This document shows, piece by piece, positions 1 through 10,948 of a stretch of DNA of 64,000 bases. The notes beneath the pieces are model-generated. The model made no database searches. It was not told the origin of the DNA and was given only the letters and a program-made list of their open reading frames with translations. Within the stretch, counting starts at the first letter, position 1, and every line of letters begins with the position of its first letter. This DNA is from Arthrobacter sp. SLBN-83 (lineage in GTDB: Bacteria > Actinomycetota > Actinomycetes > Actinomycetales > Micrococcaceae), in assembly GCF_006715285.1 (NCBI RefSeq), contig NZ_VFMX01000001.1, positions 3,162,001 to 3,226,000 of the forward strand, read 5' to 3'. Position numbers and translations under genes: made by a program.

Positions 1-2281
<2,281 letters not shown>

Positions 2282-2333
2282 TTACTATGTGACAGGCCGC
2301 CATCGGGACGGCCTCCAACACAAGGAGCCTTCA

Positions 2334-3209
2334 ATGACCGCAGCAGCCAGCAGCCAGGATCTTCTTCCTGCCGACCTCGCCATGGGTACCGTGATGCTCA
2401 AGGTGGGCGACATGAAGCTCATGACCGACTATTACCAGCGCGCCCTGGGGCTTGAGGTGGTGTCTGAGCAGGACGGCGGGCTTTACCTTGGCCGCCTCGG
2501 CACCCCTTTGGTCCACCTGGCACCGGCGCCCGGGCTGCACCTTCCCGGCAGGGGAGAGGCGGGCCTGTTCCACACGGCCCTGCTGTTCGAGGACCAGGCC
2601 TCCCTGGCCGCCACCGTCGCCACCGCCGCCCAGTACCAGCCGAGGTCCTTCACCGGCAGCGCCGACCACCTGGTGAGCGAGGCCTTCTACTTCACCGATC
2701 CCGAGGGCAACGGCATCGAGCTGTACTGGGACCGCCCGCGCAGCAACTGGTCCTGGAACGGGACGGACGTGGTCATGGACAGCCTTGCCCTGCCGCCGCA
2801 GCGGTACCTGGAGCAGTACCTCACGGAGCAGTCCCTGGAAGGCCAGCGGCAGACATCAGCCGGTGTCGGGCACGTGCATCTCCAAGTGGGCGACGTCCAG
2901 ACTGCCCGGGACTTCTACGTGGGAACCCTCGGCTTCGAAAAGACGGCGGGCTGGCACGGGCAGGCCTTGTTCGTATCCGCTGGCCGGTACCACCACCACA
3001 TGGCAATGAACGTCTGGAACAGCCGCGGTGCCGGGCCCCGCAAGGACACCCTTGGGCTCGGGGAAGTACTGATCGAGGTTCCTTCAGGGGACGACGTCGG
3101 GGCGTTGGCCGACCGCCTCAAGGTTGCCGGAGTAGCCTCGCACCACACCGGCGCCGAACTGCGCTTCGAGGACCCGTGGCGCAACCGGATCCGGGTCGCC
3201 GTCCGCTGA
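2334..3209 (+). CDS. VOC family protein, two glyoxalase-fold domains (CatE-like ring-cleavage dioxygenase)
   Basis: The 291-residue protein carries two vicinal-oxygen-chelate modules. The first (about residues 15-130) starts MGTVMLKVGDMKLMTDYYQ and ends in the metal-ligand motif DPEGNGIELY. The second (about 180-290) starts GHVHLQVGDVQTARDFY and includes HHHMAMNVW. Two-domain proteins of this size resemble CatE / catechol-2,3-dioxygenase-like enzymes, although the activity can equally be a glyoxalase or an orphan. The ATG at 2334 follows AAGGAGCC. Metal dependence is inferred from the family. Confidence 0.85.
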   Translation: MTAAASSQDLLPADLAMGTVMLKVGDMKLMTDYYQRALGLEVVSEQDGGLYLGRLGTPLVHLAPAPGLHLPGRGEAGLFHTALLFEDQASLAATVATAAQYQPRSFTGSADHLVSEAFYFTDPEGNGIELYWDRPRSNWSWNGTDVVMDSLALPPQRYLEQYLTEQSLEGQRQTSAGVGHVHLQVGDVQTARDFYVGTLGFEKTAGWHGQALFVSAGRYHHHMAMNVWNSRGAGPRKDTLGLGEVLIEVPSGDDVGALADRLKVAGVASHHTGAELRFEDPWRNRIRVAVR

Positions 3210-3354
3210 CGGGCGGGCGTGCGTTTGCCCGCACGGCGGGAGAAAAGGGCACCGGTGTGCGCCGGCGCACGGGCAACTACTAGGCTGATGCCGTACGGCC
3301 GGGCTGCACCTGCGTCCGGCGCGCTGTTCCGCCAACGGAAGAAGGGCAACCGCC

Positions 3355-3810
3355 ATGGGCTTCACCGAGATCTTTGTCGCCACCCATGACGCCGCGCTGA
3401 AACGCGCCGGCATCCTCGATGAAGGAAGCAGCTCCGCAGCGGCTGGCGGCCCTGCCGGCCAGGCGGTGCGGATCCAAGGAATCAGCGACTTTGAGGTCGA
3501 GCAGCTGGGTGATCTGGCGGGCACGGCCGTCCACGCGGGTGGGGCCGACTACGAGCTGACCATGGTGGATGTCTCCAGCGATTCGCTCCTCGCCGTTCCG
3601 CCGGCCATGGTCCGCGCCCTCGCGGACCTGCTCACCTACGAAACCGAAGGCGAAGGCAACGTCCTCGACGACGTGGCCGAACAGTGGGCCGCCCAGGAGG
3701 ACATGCCGTTCGACGCCGGCCAGGCCCGGACCTATGTGCAGCAACTGGCCCAACTTGCCGCCGGCATCGACGATTCCGAACGGACTGGACTCTACGTCTG
3801 GTCCGCCTGA
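3355..3810 (+). CDS. Conserved hypothetical protein
   Basis: This is a 151-residue acidic, mostly soluble protein with no motif I recognise. It begins MGFTEIFVATHDAALKRAG, has a Gly/Ala/Ser-rich patch near residues 25-35, and its C-terminal half is helical and Gln/Asp-rich. A GGAAGAAGGG ribosome-binding site precedes the ATG. Its codon use matches the neighbouring core genes, so it is probably a real native gene. Function is unknown. Confidence 0.65.
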   Translation: MGFTEIFVATHDAALKRAGILDEGSSSAAAGGPAGQAVRIQGISDFEVEQLGDLAGTAVHAGGADYELTMVDVSSDSLLAVPPAMVRALADLLTYETEGEGNVLDDVAEQWAAQEDMPFDAGQARTYVQQLAQLAAGIDDSERTGLYVWSA

Positions 3811-4035
3811 TCCGGGTCCTGTAACCCTCCGACGCTCCTTGTGCAGCCGGCACGTCCGCCGCACCTGCGCCAAGTCGAAATAACCGCGCTCATCTGGCAC
3901 AATGGACAGGTACTCGATCTGCGTGGCCCCTCTCTCCGCGTCCGGATCCTGTCCTTCGAGCCCGCAAGTACGGCCCGCCCCACGGGTGCAGAAAGCCGGG
4001 TTCACCCCTTTTCTGAAACAGGAGTGACCACAAAA

Positions 4036-4458
4036 GTGGCCGTAAAGATTCGCCTTAAGCGCTTCGGCAAGATGCGCGCCCCGTACTACCGCATCGTCGT
4101 TGCGGACTCACGCACCAAGCGTGATGGCCGTGCCATCGAGGAAATCGGCAAGTACCACCCCACCGAAGAGCCCTCATTCATCGAGGTCAACTCCGAGCGT
4201 GCACAGTACTGGCTGTCCGTCGGTGCCCAGCCGTCCGAGCAGGTTGCCGCGATCCTGAAGATCACCGGTGACTGGCAGAAGTTCAAGGGCCTGCCGGGCC
4301 AGGAAGGCACCCTCAAGACCAAGGTCGAGAAGGAATCCTTCGTTGCCCCGGAGAAGGGCTCGGTCATCATCCCGGAAGCCATCACCAAGAAGGCCTCCAA
4401 GTCTGACGCTGCCGAGGCCCCGGCCGACGCCGAAGCTGAGACCACCGAGGCTGAGTAG
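4036..4458 (+). CDS. rpsP: 30S ribosomal protein S16
   Basis: This 140-residue S16 is a small-subunit assembly protein that binds 16S rRNA. The N-terminal 85 residues match the family closely ([26 protein letters not shown], then GKYHP and [15 protein letters not shown]). The Lys/Ala/Glu-rich C-terminal tail of about 50 residues is an actinobacterial extension. The GTG at 4036 matches the universal N-terminus AVKIRL. The gene heads the rpsP-khpA-rimM-trmD block and is separated from khpA by only one base. Confidence 0.97.
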   Translation: MAVKIRLKRFGKMRAPYYRIVVADSRTKRDGRAIEEIGKYHPTEEPSFIEVNSERAQYWLSVGAQPSEQVAAILKITGDWQKFKGLPGQEGTLKTKVEKESFVAPEKGSVIIPEAITKKASKSDAAEAPADAEAETTEAE

Positions 4459-4459
4459 A

Positions 4460-4702
4460 TTGCTGGCAGAAGCGCTGGAGCACCTGGTCCGCGGAATCGT
4501 CGATTCCCCGGATGACGTCAAGGTCAGTTCGAAGAGCAACCGCCGCGGGGACACCCTCGAGGTGCGCGTTCACCAGGACGACCTTGGACGGGTGATTGGC
4601 CGCCAGGGCCGCACGGCCCGCGCATTGCGCACCGTGGTGGCAGCACTGGCCGGCGGCGAACCGGTCCGCGTCGACGTCGTCGACACCGACCGCCGCCGCT
4701 GA
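4460..4702 (+). CDS. khpA: KH-domain RNA-binding protein (KhpA/YlqC family)
   Basis: This 80-residue protein is essentially a single KH domain with the RNA-binding GxxG loop in VIGRQGRTARALRTVV (about residues 47-62). Relatives (KhpA/YlqC) bind RNA and often pair with KhpB/Jag. The start is a TTG one base after the rpsP stop, so the two genes are probably translationally coupled. A strong hairpin follows the stop. The location between rpsP and rimM is diagnostic in Gram-positive bacteria. Confidence 0.92.
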   Translation: MLAEALEHLVRGIVDSPDDVKVSSKSNRRGDTLEVRVHQDDLGRVIGRQGRTARALRTVVAALAGGEPVRVDVVDTDRRR

Positions 4703-4728
4703 GCGCTCGGCAACTTTCAGTTCCTGCT

Positions 4729-4760
4729 CCGGCCCCTCCACCACCAGGTGGAGGGGCCGG
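4729..4760 (+). terminator. Hairpin between khpA and rimM
   Basis: A perfect 14-bp stem (CCGGCCCCTCCACC paired with GGTGGAGGGGCCGG) with a four-base loop is followed by TTTGCTTT. It resembles an intrinsic terminator or attenuator and would reduce read-through from rpsP-khpA into rimM-trmD. Confidence 0.75.
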
Positions 4761-4820
4761 TTTGCTTTCAACAACACAGTTCTTTCACCAGAAACACCAC
4801 AACCCGGAACAGAGGAACAG

Positions 4821-5366
4821 ATGCAGCTTCAGGTGGCGCGGATCGGCAAGCCGCACGGCATTCGCGGGGAAGTCACCGTCCAGGTGCTGACCGACGCCCC
4901 GGAGGACAGGTTTGTCCCCGGCACGGAGTTCGTGGTTGAACCTGCCGCGTCCGGACCCCTGACCGTCAGCAGTGCCCGCTGGAACAAGGACATCCTGCTG
5001 CTGGGCTTCGAGGAGGTGGCGGACCGCAACCGGGCGGAAACGCTCCGCGGCGCCAAGCTGTTCATCGAAACCGATGAGCTTGACGAGGACGACGACGAGG
5101 GCTGGTACGAGCACGAACTCGTCGGCCTTGAGGCCCGGGTCGGTTCACAGGTGGTGGGCAAGGTGACGGCGCTGAACACCATGCCCGTGCAGGACCTCCT
5201 CATGGTCACCACCCCCGGCGGTGAAGAAATCCTCATCCCGTTCGTGGAGCAGATCGTGCCCGAGGTCAACGTTGGGGAAGGCTACATCCTCCTCACCCCG
5301 CCGGACGGACTCTTCGAACTCAACTCGGACGACGCCGCTGCCCCCGGAACGGAAGGCACGGACTAG
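4821..5366 (+). CDS. rimM: Ribosome maturation factor RimM
   Basis: The 181-residue RimM helps assemble the 30S head by binding S19 near the end of 16S rRNA processing. The N-terminal RimM domain (MQLQVARIGKPHGIRGEVTV) is followed by a PRC-barrel domain with GWYEHELVGLEAR and the conserved LLMV, ILIPF and IVPEVN stretches. The C-terminal tail is acidic. The ATG at 4821 follows an AGAGGAACAG ribosome-binding site. The rimM stop and trmD start abut exactly. Confidence 0.96.
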   Translation: MQLQVARIGKPHGIRGEVTVQVLTDAPEDRFVPGTEFVVEPAASGPLTVSSARWNKDILLLGFEEVADRNRAETLRGAKLFIETDELDEDDDEGWYEHELVGLEARVGSQVVGKVTALNTMPVQDLLMVTTPGGEEILIPFVEQIVPEVNVGEGYILLTPPDGLFELNSDDAAAPGTEGTD

Positions 5367-6179
5367 ATGCGGATCGACGTCGTCAGCATCTTTCCCGAAT
5401 ACCTTGCCCCGCTGGAACTGTCCCTGATCGGCAAGGCCCGCCAGGACGGAATCCTGGACCTGCACGTCCACGACCTGCGCAGCTTCACCACCGACAAGCA
5501 CCGTTCCGTGGACGACACTCCCTATGGTGGCGGTGCCGGAATGGTCATGAAGCCCGAACCCTGGGCGCAGGCCCTCGCCGCCGTGGCGGAAGGGCGCCCG
5601 GATCCGCAGCACAAGCCCGTGCTCATCGTTCCGTCCCCTGCGGGCGAACGGTTCACGCAGGCCCTCGCCTATGAACTGGCGGAGGAGCAGCACCTGGCAT
5701 TTGCGTGCGGGCGGTACGAAGGCATCGATGAACGCGTCATCGAATGGGCACAGGAACACTTCACCGTCCGGCCCGTCAGCCTGGGCGACTACGTGCTCAA
5801 CGGAGGGGAAGTTGCCGTCCTTGCCATGGTGGAGGCCATCGGCCGCCTGCTCCCCGGCGTCGTGGGCAACCCCGAGTCCCTGGTGGAGGAATCCCACTCC
5901 GATGGGCTCCTGGAATATCCGGTCTACACCAAGCCTTCCGTGTGGCGGGACCGCGAGGTGCCGCGCGTGCTCCTCAGCGGCAACCACGGCAGGATCGCGC
6001 AGTGGCGCCGCCACGAGCAGTACCGCCGGACGGCGGACCGCCGCCCGGACCTCCTGCAGGGGTTCGACGCCGGCAGCCTCCCGCGTGCCGACCGCACCGA
6101 ATTGCACAACCTGGGCTACGACGTCGTGGACGGCCGCCTGGTCCGCCGCCCGGAACCGGGCGCCGCACAGGAGGACTAA
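5367..6179 (+). CDS. trmD: tRNA (guanine-N1-)-methyltransferase TrmD
   Basis: TrmD methylates G37 at N1 in tRNAs using SAM and prevents +1 frameshifting. The 270-residue protein shows the SPOUT trefoil-knot signatures YEGIDERV (about 113-120) and [15 protein letters not shown] (about 139-153), and begins [12 protein letters not shown]. The start is immediately after the rimM stop codon, so the two are translated as a coupled pair. Confidence 0.97.
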   Translation: MRIDVVSIFPEYLAPLELSLIGKARQDGILDLHVHDLRSFTTDKHRSVDDTPYGGGAGMVMKPEPWAQALAAVAEGRPDPQHKPVLIVPSPAGERFTQALAYELAEEQHLAFACGRYEGIDERVIEWAQEHFTVRPVSLGDYVLNGGEVAVLAMVEAIGRLLPGVVGNPESLVEESHSDGLLEYPVYTKPSVWRDREVPRVLLSGNHGRIAQWRRHEQYRRTADRRPDLLQGFDAGSLPRADRTELHNLGYDVVDGRLVRRPEPGAAQED

Positions 6180-6190
6180 CCCCGGCGGAA

Positions 6191-6219
6191 TTGGCGTAAC
6201 CCTGCTGCTGTGGCAAAAT
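6191..6219 (+). promoter_or_regulatory. Putative sigma-70-type promoter for rplS
   Basis: TTGGCG (6191-6196) and CAAAAT (6214-6219) are separated by 17 bases in the 235-base gap between trmD and rplS. The spacing is ideal for a housekeeping sigma factor and the match is moderate. It leaves a roughly 190-base leader before rplS that could carry regulation. This is an inference from sequence only. Confidence 0.4.
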
Positions 6220-6414
6220 TAACCCTTGTGTCTGCTGGGTCCGCACCTGCCACAGGGGGTAGCGCGGCCAACAGCCTGACAACCGGCCCCATCAACCCTT
6301 GAAGCGGCCGGACCACTTTACTTGGGCGGTGATGCCCGGCGCGCTTTCCAGCGGGCCGACTTGCCTGCCGTGACCCAAAGTGAATGACCTGTGGCGTTCA
6401 CCAGGAGTGCAATC

Positions 6415-6774
6415 ATGCATATTCTCGACTCCGTCGATGCAGCCTCGCTGCGCAATGATGTTCCCGAGTTCCGCGCGGGCGACACCCTCAAGGTGCACGT
6501 GAACATCATCGAAGGCAAGAACACCCGTGTCCAGGTCTTCCAGGGCTTCGTCCTGGGCCGCCAGGGCGACGGCGTGCGCGAGACCTTCACCGTCCGCAAG
6601 GTTTCCTTCGGTGTCGGCGTGGAGCGTACCTTCCCGGTGCACTCCCCGATCATCGAAAAGATCGAGGTTGTCACCAAGGGTGACGTCCGCCGCGCCAAGC
6701 TGTACTACATGCGTGCACTGCGCGGTAAGGCCGCCAAGATCAAGGAAAAGCGCGACTTCAGCTCCGCCAAGTAA
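6415..6774 (+). CDS. rplS: 50S ribosomal protein L19
   Basis: This 119-residue protein lies at the 30S-50S interface. It matches the L19 family throughout: [53 protein letters not shown] and the basic [22 protein letters not shown] tail. An AGGAG ribosome-binding site supports the ATG at 6415 over the in-frame GTG at 6391. A long leader separates it from trmD, and a terminator-like hairpin lies about 90 bases downstream inside the lepB start region. Confidence 0.97.
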   Translation: MHILDSVDAASLRNDVPEFRAGDTLKVHVNIIEGKNTRVQVFQGFVLGRQGDGVRETFTVRKVSFGVGVERTFPVHSPIIEKIEVVTKGDVRRAKLYYMRALRGKAAKIKEKRDFSSAK

Positions 6775-6858
6775 GTCCTGCCCGGACTTATTGCCAGGCC
6801 GGAGCGCGGCCGTAGCCGGCAAGCGCCGGAGCAATGCACCAGCGCCAGGATACGGACC

Positions 6859-7539
6859 ATGCACCAGACAAAACGCCAGCCCCGTAAAAAGGGCTGGCGT
6901 TTTGTCGTTGTGGTGGCGCTGCTCCTTGCCTTCGCCATCAGCGGGCTGGTCCGGTCACTGTGGCTGGACGTCTACTTCATCCCCTCGGAGTCCATGGAGC
7001 CGCTCCTGCAGGGCGGGGACCGCATCCTGGTGTCGCGCACGGACTTCCAGTCCGAACCCATCCGGCGCGGGGAGGTGGTGGTCTTTGACGGCCGGGGCAG
7101 TTTCGCCCCGCTGAACAGCGGCAAGGGCCCCTTGGCAGATGCAGCTGCCTCCGCCCTTCAATGGCTCGGCATCGCCGGCAGCGACACCACCTACGTCAAA
7201 AGGGCCATCGGCGTCCCAGGCGACACAGTGGTCTGCTGCGACGCCGCCGGGAAGGTTACCGTCAACGGCGTGCCCCTCGACGAGCCCTACGTCTTCCCAG
7301 GGGACGTGCCCAGCACCCAGAAATTCAGCACCGTGGTTCCCGAAGGCAGGCTGTGGCTGATGGGGGACCACCGCTCTGTCTCCGCTGACTCCCGCAGCCT
7401 GCTCGGTGCCCCGGGCGGCGGGCTGGTGCCGCTGGACCGGGTGATCGGCCGGCCGGTCCAGATCCTTTGGCCGCTTGATAGATTTGCTCCTGTAGCACGG
7501 CCGCCCGCAACGGGGCCAACAACACAGAACGGACGGTAA
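6859..7539 (+). CDS. lepB: Signal peptidase I (first of two tandem copies)
   Basis: The 226-residue enzyme removes signal peptides on the outer face of the membrane. A basic N-terminus (about 1-14) leads into one transmembrane helix (about 15-35). Next comes the catalytic Ser motif IPSESMEPLL (about 40-50), then the catalytic Lys in YVKRAIGVPGD (about 113-123) and the late motif LMGDHRSVSADSR. The ATG at 6859 is required to keep the transmembrane anchor. The stop abuts the second lepB. A terminator-like hairpin lies inside the first codons. Confidence 0.94.
   Translation: MHQTKRQPRKKGWRFVVVVALLLAFAISGLVRSLWLDVYFIPSESMEPLLQGGDRILVSRTDFQSEPIRRGEVVVFDGRGSFAPLNSGKGPLADAAASALQWLGIAGSDTTYVKRAIGVPGDTVVCCDAAGKVTVNGVPLDEPYVFPGDVPSTQKFSTVVPEGRLWLMGDHRSVSADSRSLLGAPGGGLVPLDRVIGRPVQILWPLDRFAPVARPPATGPTTQNGR
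6867..6906 (+). terminator. Terminator-like 16-bp hairpin overlapping the start of lepB
   Basis: GACAAAACGCCAGCCC (6867-6882) and its exact reverse complement (6891-6906) are separated by eight bases, and the descending arm ends in TTTTG. It looks like an intrinsic terminator for rplS, yet it lies in codons 4-16 of the following lepB gene (start 6859). It could attenuate lepB or restrict its translation. Confidence 0.65.
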
Positions 7540-8373
7540 ATGCCCGAGAACCACGCGCGGAAACCTGAACCGCGCCACGACGGCGCTTCAGAAACGCCGG
7601 CCGTCCAGGCCCCCTCCACGTCGGCTTCGGGGGAGGGCCCCGATGCGTCCGCCTCCGCCCACCGGCGGAAGCGGGGAGCGTCCAAGGCTGCCGGCAAGTC
7701 CACCGGCAACCCCTTCCTCGGGTGGCTGAAGGAAATCGCCACGGTGGTGGTCATCGCCGTGGTGCTGTCCTTCCTCATCAAGACCTTCCTCTTCCGGGCA
7801 TTCTTCATCCCCTCCGAATCCATGGTGAACACCCTGGACGTGGACGACCGGATTTTCGTCAACCTCCTGGTCCCGGAACCGTTTGCGCTGAGCCGCGGGG
7901 ACGTTGTGGTGTTCCGCGACACCAAGGGCTGGCTGCCCCCGGCACCGCCCAAGGCACAGGGCCCGTTCACCTGGGTCCAGGACGGCCTGACGTTCGTTGG
8001 CCTCCTGCCCGACAACACCGACCAGCACCTGGTCAAGCGTGTCATCGGGCTGCCGGGCGACCACGTGGTCTGCTGTGACGCCGGCGGTAAACTGACCATT
8101 AACGGAACCTCCATCGACGAGACCTACATCAACCCCGCCGAAGTGCCGCAGGTCCGCAACTTTGACGTCACCGTCCCGGAAGGCAAGGTGTGGGTCATGG
8201 GTGACAACCGCAACCACTCCGCTGATTCGCGGGCGCACATGGAGACCGACGGCGGATTTATCGACCTCAAAGACCTGGAAGGCAAGGCTGCGGTGATCGC
8301 GTGGCCGCTGAACAGGATCAAGACCCTGGACAACTACCCGGACGTCTTCAAGAGCGTCCCGGCGGCGCGCTGA
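7540..8373 (+). CDS. lepB: Signal peptidase I (second tandem copy, with long cytoplasmic N-terminus)
   Basis: This 277-residue paralogue of the preceding gene has an extra Pro/Ala/Ser-rich, low-complexity cytoplasmic segment (about residues 1-60) before the transmembrane helix [20 protein letters not shown]. The catalytic Ser lies in [10 protein letters not shown] and the catalytic Lys in [16 protein letters not shown]. The C-terminal box reads [13 protein letters not shown]. The start codon follows the first copy with no gap. Tandem lepB genes before rnhB are typical of Micrococcaceae and suggest divided substrate preference. Confidence 0.94.
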   Translation: MPENHARKPEPRHDGASETPAVQAPSTSASGEGPDASASAHRRKRGASKAAGKSTGNPFLGWLKEIATVVVIAVVLSFLIKTFLFRAFFIPSESMVNTLDVDDRIFVNLLVPEPFALSRGDVVVFRDTKGWLPPAPPKAQGPFTWVQDGLTFVGLLPDNTDQHLVKRVIGLPGDHVVCCDAGGKLTINGTSIDETYINPAEVPQVRNFDVTVPEGKVWVMGDNRNHSADSRAHMETDGGFIDLKDLEGKAAVIAWPLNRIKTLDNYPDVFKSVPAAR

Positions 8374-8375
8374 CC

Positions 8376-9212
8376 ATGCCTCCGGCAGTGCAGGTTTCTC
8401 CAGCGGTGCAGCCCGCTCCGGCAGTGCATGACGCACCGCCAGTGCCTGCTGCTCCGGCAGCGAAGGCGCGTGCAGTCTCCAAGCCGGCGGCACGCGGCAA
8501 GGCCCCCACCCTGCGGCATGAACGGACCTTCAAGGCGCAGGGGGTGCGGTTCCTGGCCGGAGTGGATGAGGTGGGCCGCGGGGCCCTCGCTGGCCCTGTC
8601 AGCGTGGGAATCGCCGTCGTTGACCTGGAACGCCAGAAGCCTCTGGCAGGAGTACGGGACAGCAAACTGCTCAGTCCGGCGGAGCGGGAACGGCTGGATC
8701 CCCTGGTGCGGCGATGGAGCGTCGCCTCGGCGGTGGGACATGCCAGCGCGGCCGAGATCGATTCGCTGGGGATCATTGCCGCCCTGCGGCTGGCCGGAAC
8801 CCGGGCATGGGGGACGATCCTGGGCGTCGGCATCCTCCCGGAGGCGGTGCTCCTTGATGGAAGCCACAACTGGCTTTCCCCGGCGGAGCAGCTGTCCCTG
8901 TTCGACCAGCCCGTGCTGGAGGTGGGGTGCGAGGCTCCCGTCCACACCAAGGTCAAGGCGGACATGCAGTGCCTCAGCGTGGCGGCCGCCAGTGTCATCG
9001 CCAAGGTGGAGCGGGACCGGATGATGCGGGAACTGCACGTTGAGTATCCCGATTACGGCTGGGACATCAATAAGGGCTACGCCACCGCTGCCCATCGGAA
9101 TGTGCTCCGCGCTGCCGGCCCCACGCCCTACCACCGCGTCAGCTGGCGGTTGCTGGGCACGGAGCTGCAGGCTGCGGACGTCCCTGACGGGGAAGAGCCG
9201 TACGAGGACTGA
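8376..9212 (+). CDS. rnhB: Ribonuclease HII with Ala/Pro-rich N-terminal extension
   Basis: RNase HII cuts the RNA strand of RNA-DNA hybrids and excises single misincorporated ribonucleotides. The catalytic acidic residues are visible in [14 protein letters not shown] (D and E), VRDSKLL (D) and [20 protein letters not shown] (D). The core domain covers roughly residues 50-265. The first 45 residues are a repetitive Ala/Pro/Val-rich extension not needed for catalysis. The ATG at 8376 lies two bases after the lepB stop, so the gene is coupled, although a later start cannot be excluded. Confidence 0.93.
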   Translation: MPPAVQVSPAVQPAPAVHDAPPVPAAPAAKARAVSKPAARGKAPTLRHERTFKAQGVRFLAGVDEVGRGALAGPVSVGIAVVDLERQKPLAGVRDSKLLSPAERERLDPLVRRWSVASAVGHASAAEIDSLGIIAALRLAGTRAWGTILGVGILPEAVLLDGSHNWLSPAEQLSLFDQPVLEVGCEAPVHTKVKADMQCLSVAAASVIAKVERDRMMRELHVEYPDYGWDINKGYATAAHRNVLRAAGPTPYHRVSWRLLGTELQAADVPDGEEPYED

Positions 9213-9260
9213 GTCCTGCGCCCGGCGCCAGGGGTGCCGGACATGGTGCAAGATGGAAGC

Positions 9261-9587
9261 ATGAGTGCTGAGGATCTTGAGAACTATGAAACCGACATGG
9301 AGCTTCAGCTCTACCGTGAATACCGCGACGTCGTCGGCCTGTTCAGCTACGTTGTCGAGACCGAGCGCCGCTTCTACCTTGCCAACCACGTGGACCTCCA
9401 GGCCCGCAGCGCCGACGGCGAGGTCTACTTCGACCTGACCCTCCAGGATGCCTGGGTCTGGGATGTCTACCGCTCGGCCCGGTTCGTCAAGAGCGTCAGG
9501 GTCCTGACCTTCAAGGACGTCAACGTCGAGGAACTGCCCCGCAACGAGGAACTGGCCCTGCCCAAGGACGTGGACCTGGGCAACTAG
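9261..9587 (+). CDS. DUF2469 family protein
   Basis: The 108-residue acidic protein begins MSAEDLENYETDMELQLYREYRDVVGLFSYVVETERRFYL, the signature of DUF2469, an uncharacterised actinobacterial family. It usually lies between rnhB and yraN, as here. No catalytic motif is evident. The ATG at 9261 follows a purine-rich AAGATGGAAGC stretch. Function is unknown and conservation of context is the main clue. Confidence 0.9.
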   Translation: MSAEDLENYETDMELQLYREYRDVVGLFSYVVETERRFYLANHVDLQARSADGEVYFDLTLQDAWVWDVYRSARFVKSVRVLTFKDVNVEELPRNEELALPKDVDLGN

Positions 9588-9698
9588 GACCCATCAGGGG
9601 AGCCCCACTTCCCCTCAACACCCGGCCCTGTCCACATACGGCAGGGTCCTTCTGTCCTCCGCATACCTTCGCCGCCAGGCTGGTTTGCGGAGGTAGAC

Positions 9699-10055
9699 AT
9701 GAAATCAAAAGACCTGTTGGGCAGGCGCGGCGAGGACCTCGCCGCCAGCTTCCTTGAAGCTTTGGGCATGCTGGTGGTGGAACGCAACTGGCGGTGCCCT
9801 GAGGGCGAGATCGACATCGTTGCCCTGGACGGCGACGCCCTGGTCATCGCCGAGGTAAAGACCCGCCGCTCCCTGGACTACGGCCACCCCTTCGAGGCGG
9901 TGGGTCCGGAAAAGCTGGCTCGGCTGCACCGCCTGGGCGGTGCCTGGTGCCGGGACCGGGAACTGCGGATGCCGCTGCGCCGCGTGGACGTTATCGCCGT
10001 AGTGGACGACGGCGGCGGCGAACCTGTGGTGGAGCACCTCAAGGGGGTGGGGTGA
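9699..10055 (+). CDS. yraN: YraN/UPF0102 family putative endonuclease
   Basis: The 118-residue protein has the restriction-endonuclease-like core GEIDIVALDGDALVIAEVKTR, which carries the Asp and the ExK catalytic pattern, preceded by LGRRGEDLAASFLEALG. UPF0102 proteins are thought to act on branched DNA, but a precise role is not established. The TGA stop overlaps the ATG of comM (ATGA), so the two genes are coupled. Confidence 0.92.
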   Translation: MKSKDLLGRRGEDLAASFLEALGMLVVERNWRCPEGEIDIVALDGDALVIAEVKTRRSLDYGHPFEAVGPEKLARLHRLGGAWCRDRELRMPLRRVDVIAVVDDGGGEPVVEHLKGVG

Positions 10056-10750
10056 TGGCGCTCGGCCGCACCTACTCCATCGCCCTGGTAGGACTGAACG
10101 GCTACATGGTCGAGGTCGAGGCCGACATCGGCCAGACCCTGCCTGCCTTTGTCATCCTGGGCCTGCCCGATGCTTCGCTGAATGAGGCCAAGGAGCGCAT
10201 CCGTTCAGCGGCAAAGAACTCCGGCATCCCGCTCAGCCGCAGGAAGATCACCGCCAACCTCATTCCCGCCTCGCTGCCCAAGCGCGGTTCCGGGTTCGAC
10301 CTCGCCGTGACCATGGCCGTGCTCCGGGCGGCGAATGACATCAAGCCCACCGGACGCACTGTCTTCATCGCCGAGCTTGGACTTGATGGAAGGCTGCGCC
10401 CCGTCCGGGGCATCCTGCCTGCAGTCATGGCGTCGGTCCAGGCCGGCTACCCGGAGATCGTGGTGGCACAAGCAAATTTTGCCGAGGCTTCCCTTGTCCC
10501 GGGCGCCAAGGTGCGCGGCTACCGGACACTTGCCCGGCTGGCCCTCGACTTTGGGGCCGATCCCCAGGAGCTCGCCCTCGATTTCGAACCGGAGGACGCC
10601 GACGATGACGCGGAGGGGGCTCCGCAGCCTGGGCCGTGTCCGGACATGGCAGATGTCTCCGGCCAGGGCGATGCCCGCAGGGCGTTGGAAGTTGCAGCCG
10701 CAGGGGCCCACCATCTGCTTCTCACTGGGCCGCCGGGGGTATGTCCTTAA
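10055..10750 (+). pseudogene. comM: ComM/YifB-type Mg-chelatase-like AAA+ protein, truncated at the Walker A motif
   Basis: The N-terminal 225 or so residues are intact ComM. They begin MALGRTYSIALVGLNGYMVEVE and run through LPAFVILGLPDASLNEAKERIRSA, IPLSRRKITANLIPASLPKRGSGFDLA and the linker to HHLLLTGPPG. The frame then changes to VCP and a stop, exactly where GTGKT should complete the Walker A ATP-binding box. The AAA+ core, sensor motifs and C-terminal domain (about 270 residues) are missing here and nowhere else in the window. Intact ComM is a helicase that extends branch migration during natural transformation. This remnant cannot bind ATP. The break marks a DNA insertion or rearrangement. 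Confidence 0.92.
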
Positions 10751-10948
10751 GTAATGATGTGATGTGTTCCCTGTAATGACGGGCATTTCTCACCATGCGG
10801 AGCGGTGCTCCTCGGGTAGACAGAGCCCTTTCCGAGCTCCTGCCCGTCATGCACGAAAGCTGGGATGACGACTCAGCGACATCGCCGTGCTCTTCGGACT
10901 CGCAGAGGAGCCAGAAGATGGGGTAGTGAAACTACCCGACTGCGATTC
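10740..10948. other. Junction region after the broken comM, with gene-remnant sequence
   Basis: From about 10,740 the sequence no longer encodes ComM and becomes more AT-rich. TGACGGGCA (10,777-10,785) recurs inverted as TGCCCGTCA (about 10,842-10,850). Two short reading stretches in different frames look like one decayed protein end: a segment from the ATG at 10,795 (LSELLPVMHESWDD) and RLSDIAVLFGLAEEPEDG at 10,869-10,952. No transposase or integrase is recognisable. This is the left edge of the accessory DNA. Confidence 0.5.

Noticed and set aside
5145..6107. Minus-strand open frame of about 320 codons opposite rimM/trmD
   Set aside because: The plus-strand rimM and trmD are unambiguous; the antisense frame is a GC-bias artefact.
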